Assembly: GCA_963775445.1 (NCBI GenBank)
Contig: CAVZIT010000004.1
Span: forward strand, 806,001-870,000
From: Dokdonella_A sp963775445
Lineage (GTDB): Bacteria > Pseudomonadota > Gammaproteobacteria > Xanthomonadales > Rhodanobacteraceae
Direction: 5' to 3'
Length of the DNA stretch: 64,000 nt
Under the pieces are notes generated by a model. The model saw only the letters and a list, made by a program, of their open reading frames with translations. It was not told the DNA's origin and did no database searches. The position numbers and the translations under genes are program-made. Positions 59,323 through 64,000 of the stretch are shown here, in pieces (position 1 is the first letter of the stretch; every line of letters starts with the position of its first letter).

Positions 59323-60746
59323 TGTTCTGCCGCGGTCCATTGATAAAGCACCGTGTAGGCCAGCGTTTTCTTGCCGTTGGCCGGAACTTGGATGCGGAAT
59401 TCGAGCAGATCGGGCGTCTGCTTGCTTGGCTTGGCGCTCGACGAGGTCAGCGTCCAGTTGCGCCAGCGATTTGGGTGCTCGCGCAATGTAATGGTGCGCG
59501 TGGCGTCACCGGTATTGCCCAGTGTGATGCGAAATCCTTCCTTCATCTCGTGCGCGGCCTGGTCGACGCTGAAGACCGTGCGTTCGCGTTCGGCCGTCAG
59601 ATTGAATGCAGTCCCAAGCGTCACCCCGACTGACTGGCCTTTTGGCGTGTCGTCGATCTGGTCTTCGCCGAGAAATTCGGCGTTGCCCTCTGTGCCGCGC
59701 GTCAGTACACGCAGGTAACCTTGGGGAAGCGCGGTGTGCGCGGCGAACGCAAGCTTGCTGGTGGCGTGGCTGCTGGTTGGTACGAAGCCGTCGTCAGCGG
59801 TGCGAGGTCGCTGCGGGGTCCAGTCCCCGCCGCTTTCGATGAGCCAGGTACGAACGCATGGCAGCGCCTGCGGCGCGTACAGCGGAACCTGACTGATGCT
59901 CGAATCGGGCAGATCGAAACTGCCGTCGATCACGTAACTGCGGTAATCGCCAAACTGGCTCTCTTGCGGCAACGATTCGGGCGCGTTTGCGGCGAAAGCG
60001 CGCGCTTTCTGCATCGGTTGCGGGCTGATCGGTTTGGCGAAATTCGGCGCGCCGGCGATCAGCTTCAATTGCGCGGCGCTGAAGTCTCGACCGCTGCGAT
60101 TGGCGATGCTTGCCAGTGCCTGGAGCACGATCCTGCAGGTGTCGCCCGGCTCGAGAGTCGCCATGTAAGCTCCCCGCCAGCCGAGGCCGGAGGTTGGGTA
60201 AGTCAGATCGGCGTGGGTCGCACCGTTGCCGCCATCGACAAGCACCTGCAGAGTGCTGCCAGGCCGGCCGACGCCGTCGGAAATTTCCACACGCCCGTAG
60301 TCGCGCACGTACGACGTACCGCCAACAGCGGAGCGCACTATCAGGCTGGAGCCGTCCAGGCCGAGCAAGGTCCCTCCGACAATCGGCTTGCCGTCGTCGG
60401 CGAATACCGTGAGGGGCTCGCCACGCTGCGCCGCAAGCCAGCCCTCACCCGAGCCGAGTACGCGGCGAGCCAGTATCTTGGCATCGGTGCCGAATTCGAT
60501 GTCTACGGCTTCGGCATCCAGAGTCGACGGCAGGCCGTCGATCACGACGGATTGACGGCTTCCATCGAGATTGATCTCACGACGCTCGTGGATGACGGCG
60601 TAACCTTGCGCGACCGGCGAGTTGCCGCCCTGAAACAGGGCATCGGAATTGTCACGGTAGAGCGTAAGGTCGAGATTGCTTTCCGCCGCTGCTGCAGATG
60701 CGCCGAACAGGAAGACCATTGCCGCGGTCAGTGGAATTGAAGACAT
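59319..60746 (-). CDS. DUF4139 domain exported protein
   Basis: The 475-residue product has a signal peptide (MSSIPLTAAMVFLFGASAAAA) and a mature domain of DUF4139 type. Typical parts are NLDLTLYRDNSDALFQGG, a QSVVIDGLPSTLDAEAVDI block, TYPTSGLGWRGAYMATLEPGD, PLYAPQALPC, and the C-terminal TITLREHPNRWRNWTLTSSS before VPANGKKTLAYTVLYQW. The family is predicted to be beta-rich and may act at the mucosal or envelope surface, but its role is unknown. ATG 60746 is clear from the signal peptide. It diverges from the PCu(A)C-like gene, 59 bases away. Confidence 0.85.
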   Translation of the reverse strand: MSSIPLTAAMVFLFGASAAAAESNLDLTLYRDNSDALFQGGNSPVAQGYAVIHERREINLDGSRQSVVIDGLPSTLDAEAVDIEFGTDAKILARRVLGSGEGWLAAQRGEPLTVFADDGKPIVGGTLLGLDGSSLIVRSAVGGTSYVRDYGRVEISDGVGRPGSTLQVLVDGGNGATHADLTYPTSGLGWRGAYMATLEPGDTCRIVLQALASIANRSGRDFSAAQLKLIAGAPNFAKPISPQPMQKARAFAANAPESLPQESQFGDYRSYVIDGSFDLPDSSISQVPLYAPQALPCVRTWLIESGGDWTPQRPRTADDGFVPTSSHATSKLAFAAHTALPQGYLRVLTRGTEGNAEFLGEDQIDDTPKGQSVGVTLGTAFNLTAERERTVFSVDQAAHEMKEGFRITLGNTGDATRTITLREHPNRWRNWTLTSSSAKPSKQTPDLLEFRIQVPANGKKTLAYTVLYQWTAAEQ

Positions 60747-60805
60747 GGTGACGGTTTCTTTTGGCTTCACAGCGTGCCTATGATGCCAGTGTCTGGAGGG
60801 AATCG

Positions 60806-61258
60806 ATGAATCGACTGACACGCGCCTCGGTGGTGGTCCTGGCACTTTGCGTATTTGCCCCGCTGCAAGCCCACGCTGCCGGCAAGCTCAGCGTGCATGA
60901 CGCGACGATTGAGCTGGGCGGCAACGGCGCAGAGTCAGCCAGCGGTTATGCGACGCTCGGGAATACCGGGGATTCGCCGTTGCGCATTCTTTCCGTGCAA
61001 AGCGATGCGTTTCGTGCGATTTCCCTGTTGCAGGCAGTCGATGAGCGCGGCGTGACGCGATCACGCGAAATGATCGAGCTGACTATCGCCCCGGGAGAAA
61101 CGGTGTCCTTGCAGGCGCAGGGCATGCGATTGATGCTGATGGATCCACGACATGCGATCGCGCCGGGCGAGGAGGTCCACATCGTGTTTCTGCTTGGCGA
61201 TGGTGCGCGCGTGCCGGCCAATTTCGACGTTGTGACCGCAGCCAGCGAGCAACCATAG
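60806..61258 (+). CDS. PCu(A)C-like periplasmic protein lacking the copper-binding histidines
   Basis: The 150-residue product has a signal peptide (about residues 1-25) and the PCu(A)C/DUF461 beta-sandwich with SGYATLGNTGDSPLRILSVQS, TIAPGETVSLQAQGMRLMLMDPRHAIAPGEEVHIVFLLG. In authentic PCu(A)C chaperones copper is held by an HxM-x10-M-x21-HxM motif. Here the first site reads SREM and the second MRLM, so both expected histidines are missing while the methionines remain. It may bind Cu(I) through methionine only, or have lost copper delivery. ATG 60806 has a strong GGAGGG ribosome site. No copper oxidase gene is near. Confidence 0.82.
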   Translation: MNRLTRASVVVLALCVFAPLQAHAAGKLSVHDATIELGGNGAESASGYATLGNTGDSPLRILSVQSDAFRAISLLQAVDERGVTRSREMIELTIAPGETVSLQAQGMRLMLMDPRHAIAPGEEVHIVFLLGDGARVPANFDVVTAASEQP

Positions 61259-61306
61259 AACTTTTGGCCGTTCCACCCTGGCACATGCGTGCAACGGCGC
61301 ATGCGT

Positions 61307-61816
61307 TCAAGCGATACACGCGCGGCGAATGGCATCGGGCAATGCGACCGCGCCGCCTTTGCGCGGATCAACCCAGACCAGCACGACATTGCCGTCGGCG
61401 TACAGGCGCTCGGTATCGCCCGCAGCGACGATGCGATGGCCGATCGTCAGCGACGACTCCCCCATGCGCTCGCACCGAAGCTGCACCGTGATGTCGCCCG
61501 GCCAGCCGAGTTGCGCTCGGTAATTGACGTTGGTCGCTGCGACCACGGGCATGCAGGTTTCGCTCAGCCAGGGTCCTTTGACACCCTGCAGCCAACGCAG
61601 CCGCGCTTCCTCAAGGTAGGTGAGGAAATTCGAATTATTCACGTGGTTGAACGCATCGAGGTCTCGCCAGCGGATGCTCAATGGCACTTCGGCCAGGACA
61701 ACTGCAGTCGTCAGCCCGGTCGCATCCGCTTCTCTTGACGCTGCTGCGCCGGACGCTGCCTTGGCGGGCTGCGCCGGACCCTTTTCCCGCGATGCAGGTT
61801 TACCCGATCCAGTCAT
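61307..61816 (-). CDS. Acyl-CoA thioesterase (hot-dog fold, 4HBT family)
   Basis: The 169-residue product has an Ala/Gly/Lys-rich start (about residues 1-38), then a YbgC/FcbC-like thioesterase domain. IRWRDLDAFNHVNNSNFLTYLEEAR holds the catalytic Asp (RDLDAFNHVNN) and NYRAQLGWPGDITVQLRCERMG completes the fold. The domain ends NVVLVWVDPRKGGAVALPD. Substrates are probably acyl-CoA. Its ATG overlaps the uvrA stop by four bases (ATGA), so translation depends on uvrA read-through. The basic start could be a linker or a late in-frame start. Confidence 0.88.
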   Translation of the reverse strand: MTGSGKPASREKGPAQPAKAASGAAASREADATGLTTAVVLAEVPLSIRWRDLDAFNHVNNSNFLTYLEEARLRWLQGVKGPWLSETCMPVVAATNVNYRAQLGWPGDITVQLRCERMGESSLTIGHRIVAAGDTERLYADGNVVLVWVDPRKGGAVALPDAIRRACIA

Positions 61817-64000
61817 GCGGCCTCCCGCTTGCCGCCGTCGTGCGCAGAGGGCCTCAAGCCGAGGGCGCGCGCGAGAAACTGTCCGGTGTAGGAGGATTTC
61901 TTCGCGGCGACCTGTTCCGGCGTGCCGGTCACGACGATCTCGCCGCCGCGATCGCCACCTTCGGGGCCGAGATCGACGATCCAGTCGGCCGTCTTTATGA
62001 CATCGAGATTGTGCTCGATGACCACGACCGTATTTCCGGCATCGGCGAGACGATGCAACACACCGAGCAATTGCTCGATGTCGTGGAAGTGCAGGCCCGT
62101 GGTCGGCTCGTCGAGTATGTACAAGGTGCGTCCGGTATCGCGCTTGCTCAGCTCGCGCGACAGTTTGACGCGCTGCGCCTCGCCGCCCGAAAGCGTCGTT
62201 GCGCTCTGGCCGAGCTTGATGTAACCGAGCCCGACCTGCATCAGCGTATCGAGTTTGCGCGCGAGCGCCGGCACCTTCTCGAACAATTTCAGGCCGTCCT
62301 CGACCGTCATGTCGAGCACGTCGGCGATGGTGTGGCCTTTGTACGTGATCTCGAGCGTCTCGCGGTTGTAGCGCTTGCCGTGACACACATCGCAGGCGAC
62401 GTAGACATCGGGAAGAAAATGCATTTCGACCTTGATGAGCCCGTCGCCTTCGCAGGCCTCGCAACGTCCGCCCTTGACGTTGAAACTGAAGCGGCCCGGG
62501 CCGTATCCACGCGCACGCGCTTCGGGTACCTGCGCGAACAGGTCGCGCAGCGGCGTAAAAAGTCCCGTGTACGTGGCCGGATTCGAGCGCGGGGTGCGGC
62601 CGATCGGCGACTGGTCGATGTCGACCACCTTGTCGAACAGGTCCAGTCCCTCGATCGCGCGAAACGGAGCGGGCTTGAAGTTGGAGCCATTGAGCTCGGC
62701 AGCCGTGTGGCGATAGAGCGTATCGTTGATCAACGTGGACTTGCCCGATCCGGATACGCCGGTCACGCACACCAACAATCCGGCGGGAATCTCGAGATCG
62801 ATATTCTTGAGGTTGTTGCCTGTCGCGCCGAGCACGCGCAACTGGCGCTCTGCATCTCGCGCGCGCCGCTCCTTCGGCATCGGAATCGCACGTTTGCCGG
62901 AAAGATACTGTCCCGTCAATGATCGTGGTTCGCCGAGCACGTCATCGATGGTGCCCTGGGCGACGACTTCGCCACCGTGAATACCGGCCATCGGTCCGAT
63001 GTCGACAATGTGGTCGGCAGCCCGGATCGCATCCTCGTCGTGCTCGACCACGATCACCGTGTTGCCGAGATCGCGCAGGCGTTCGAGTGTGCCGAGCAGG
63101 CGCGCGTTGTCGCGCTGATGCAGGCCGATCGACGGTTCATCGAGAACATACATGACGCCGACCAAGCCGGCGCCAATCTGGCTGGCCAGGCGGATGCGCT
63201 GCGCTTCGCCGCCCGAGAGCGAATCGGCCTGGCGATCCAATGTGAGGTAATCGAGTCCGACATCGACCAGGAAACGCAGCCGCTCGCGAATCTCCTTGAC
63301 GATGCGCGCTGCGATCTCGCCGCGCCAGCCAGGCAGGCTCAGATGGCTGAAGAATTCGAGCGATCGATCGATCGGCAGCGCCGTCAGCGACGGCAGGTTG
63401 CTGTCGTCGACGAAGACGTTGCGCGCGCTGCGATTGAGTCGCTGGCCACCGCAGTCCGGGCAGCGGCGAGGGCTGATGTATTTGGAAAGCTCTTCGCGCA
63501 CCGCCGGCGATTCGGTTTCCCGGTAGCGACGTTCGAGATTCGGGATGATGCCTTCGAAGCGATGCTTGCGCGTTACAGCGCCACCGGCTTCAGTCAGGTA
63601 GCGAAAAGCGATGATCTCGCCGTCGGAACCGAACAATACGTGCTGGCGCACCGACTCAGGTAACTCGTTCCAGGGCGTGTCGACACTGAAATCGTAGTGG
63701 CGCGCGAGCGACATGATCAGCTGGAAGTAATAGGTGTTGCGCCGATCCCATCCGCGAACTGCGCCGGCGGACAGACCGAGCGCAGGATGTACCACGACAC
63801 GCGCCGGATCGAACACTTCGGTCACGCCCAGCCCATCGCAGGATGGACACGCGCCGACCGGAGAGTTGAACGAAAACAGGCGCGGCTCCAGTTCCGGCAG
63901 CGAATAATCGCAAACCGGGCATGAGAACCTCGAGGAAAACACGATACCTGCGGCATCGGCATCGTCCAGGTCGGCGACGATCGCTATTCCTTCGCCGAGG
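61813..64000 (-). CDS. uvrA: UvrABC system protein A (partial, N-terminal part outside the window)
   Basis: UvrA recognises DNA damage in nucleotide-excision repair. About 729 residues of the normal 940 are present; the frame continues past base 64000, so the 5' end lies to the right and the GTG at 63942 is not the start. Visible features are the zinc-finger pair SCPVCDYSLPE/ACPSCDGLG, the first ABC signature SGGEAQRIRLASQIG, the second P-loop GVSGSGKSTLINDTLY, the RCEACEGDGLIKVEMHFLPD cysteine cluster, and the second ABC signature SGGEAQRVKLSRELSKR with ILDEPTTGLH. The thioesterase gene follows with a four-base overlap. Confidence 0.96.
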   Translation of the reverse strand, partial: LGEGIAIVADLDDADAAGIVFSSRFSCPVCDYSLPELEPRLFSFNSPVGACPSCDGLGVTEVFDPARVVVHPALGLSAGAVRGWDRRNTYYFQLIMSLARHYDFSVDTPWNELPESVRQHVLFGSDGEIIAFRYLTEAGGAVTRKHRFEGIIPNLERRYRETESPAVREELSKYISPRRCPDCGGQRLNRSARNVFVDDSNLPSLTALPIDRSLEFFSHLSLPGWRGEIAARIVKEIRERLRFLVDVGLDYLTLDRQADSLSGGEAQRIRLASQIGAGLVGVMYVLDEPSIGLHQRDNARLLGTLERLRDLGNTVIVVEHDEDAIRAADHIVDIGPMAGIHGGEVVAQGTIDDVLGEPRSLTGQYLSGKRAIPMPKERRARDAERQLRVLGATGNNLKNIDLEIPAGLLVCVTGVSGSGKSTLINDTLYRHTAAELNGSNFKPAPFRAIEGLDLFDKVVDIDQSPIGRTPRSNPATYTGLFTPLRDLFAQVPEARARGYGPGRFSFNVKGGRCEACEGDGLIKVEMHFLPDVYVACDVCHGKRYNRETLEITYKGHTIADVLDMTVEDGLKLFEKVPALARKLDTLMQVGLGYIKLGQSATTLSGGEAQRVKLSRELSKRDTGRTLYILDEPTTGLHFHDIEQLLGVLHRLADAGNTVVVIEHNLDVIKTADWIVDLGPEGGDRGGEIVVTGTPEQVAAKKSSYTGQFLARALGLRPSAHDGGKREAA

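Noticed and set aside
61307..62770. 487-codon minus-strand frame covering the thioesterase and part of uvrA
   Set aside because: Only its C-terminal 169 residues form the thioesterase. The upstream part is uvrA read in the wrong frame.
63940..63942. GTG at 63942 as the uvrA start
   Set aside because: The frame continues to the window edge with sensible sequence before the zinc-finger region, and about 200 N-terminal residues of UvrA, including the first P-loop, would be missing.

Overview
This is about 64 kb of GC-rich chromosome from a gammaproteobacterium. Gene content and order suggest the Xanthomonadales/Lysobacterales, perhaps near Rhodanobacteraceae. Supporting signs are the folC-dedD(SPOR)-cvpA-purF run, the queG / nnr-tsaE-amiC-mutL block, panBC followed by panD, an NAD-type isocitrate dehydrogenase, an M48 protease next to ppk1, and several Xanthomonad-style secreted proteins of unknown function. 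The lineage is inferred from gene content, not from a search. I see no prophage, insertion sequence, integrase or CRISPR array. It reads as core chromosome.

Layout. 0-3 kb: prpD (propionate catabolism) and an OmpA-family protein with a strong terminator. 3-10.4 kb: suhB and trmJ diverging, then exoD-like, CorC-like and NhaD genes on the minus strand, then a DUF47 (PhoU-like) gene and a Pit phosphate transporter. 10.4-17.7 kb: an unknown protein, an alkyltransferase-like protein, rhomboid protease, folC, dedD, cvpA, purF and a DUF455 gene. 17.7-22.8 kb: two large membrane proteins, then on the other strand a GT4 glycosyltransferase, a DUF2304 protein and a GT2 glycosyltransferase, a probable envelope-glycan locus. 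23.2-26.0 kb: three secreted-protein genes whose reading frames are repeatedly broken. 26.2-33.1 kb: lpxH, a periplasmic cyclophilin, ppx, ppk1 and a BepA-like protease. 33.3-42.7 kb: glutaredoxin, a secreted unknown, NAD-isocitrate dehydrogenase, thiD, an outer-membrane protein candidate, a PIN-PhoH ATPase, gcvR / dapA diverging, a BamC-like lipoprotein and a 7Fe ferredoxin. 42.9-50.7 kb: tRNA-Glu(CUC), pcnB-folK, panBC, panD, queG, nnr and tsaE. 50.7-64 kb: amiC, mutL, DUF1684, a crotonase, an FKBP, DUF1289, a Nudix hydrolase, a sulfurtransferase, a second crotonase coupled to a DUF4139 gene, a PCu(A)C-like protein, a thioesterase and the 3' part of uvrA.

How the genes fit together. Several short pathways sit side by side: folate (folC, folK), pantothenate (panB, panC, panD), phosphate and polyphosphate handling (Pit with DUF47, ppx, ppk1), and envelope building or surveillance (lpxH, bamC, bepA, amiC, dedD, two periplasmic prolyl isomerases). 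Translational coupling is common, with 4- to 7-base overlaps at purF-side genes, DUF2304/GT2, ppk1/bepA, DUF4139/crotonase and uvrA/thioesterase.

The most unusual stretch is 23.2-25.0 kb. At least ten reading-frame changes fall within 1.8 kb, yet each frame still encodes coherent protein, and the rest of the window is almost free of such breaks. The only other clear case is a one-base break near the 3' end of tsaE. I did not find a convincing new defence or mobile system. The better leads are the broken secreted-protein cluster, a possible small RNA between panC and panD, four tandem perfect hairpins after trmJ, and a pentanucleotide repeat at the start of the GT2 gene.
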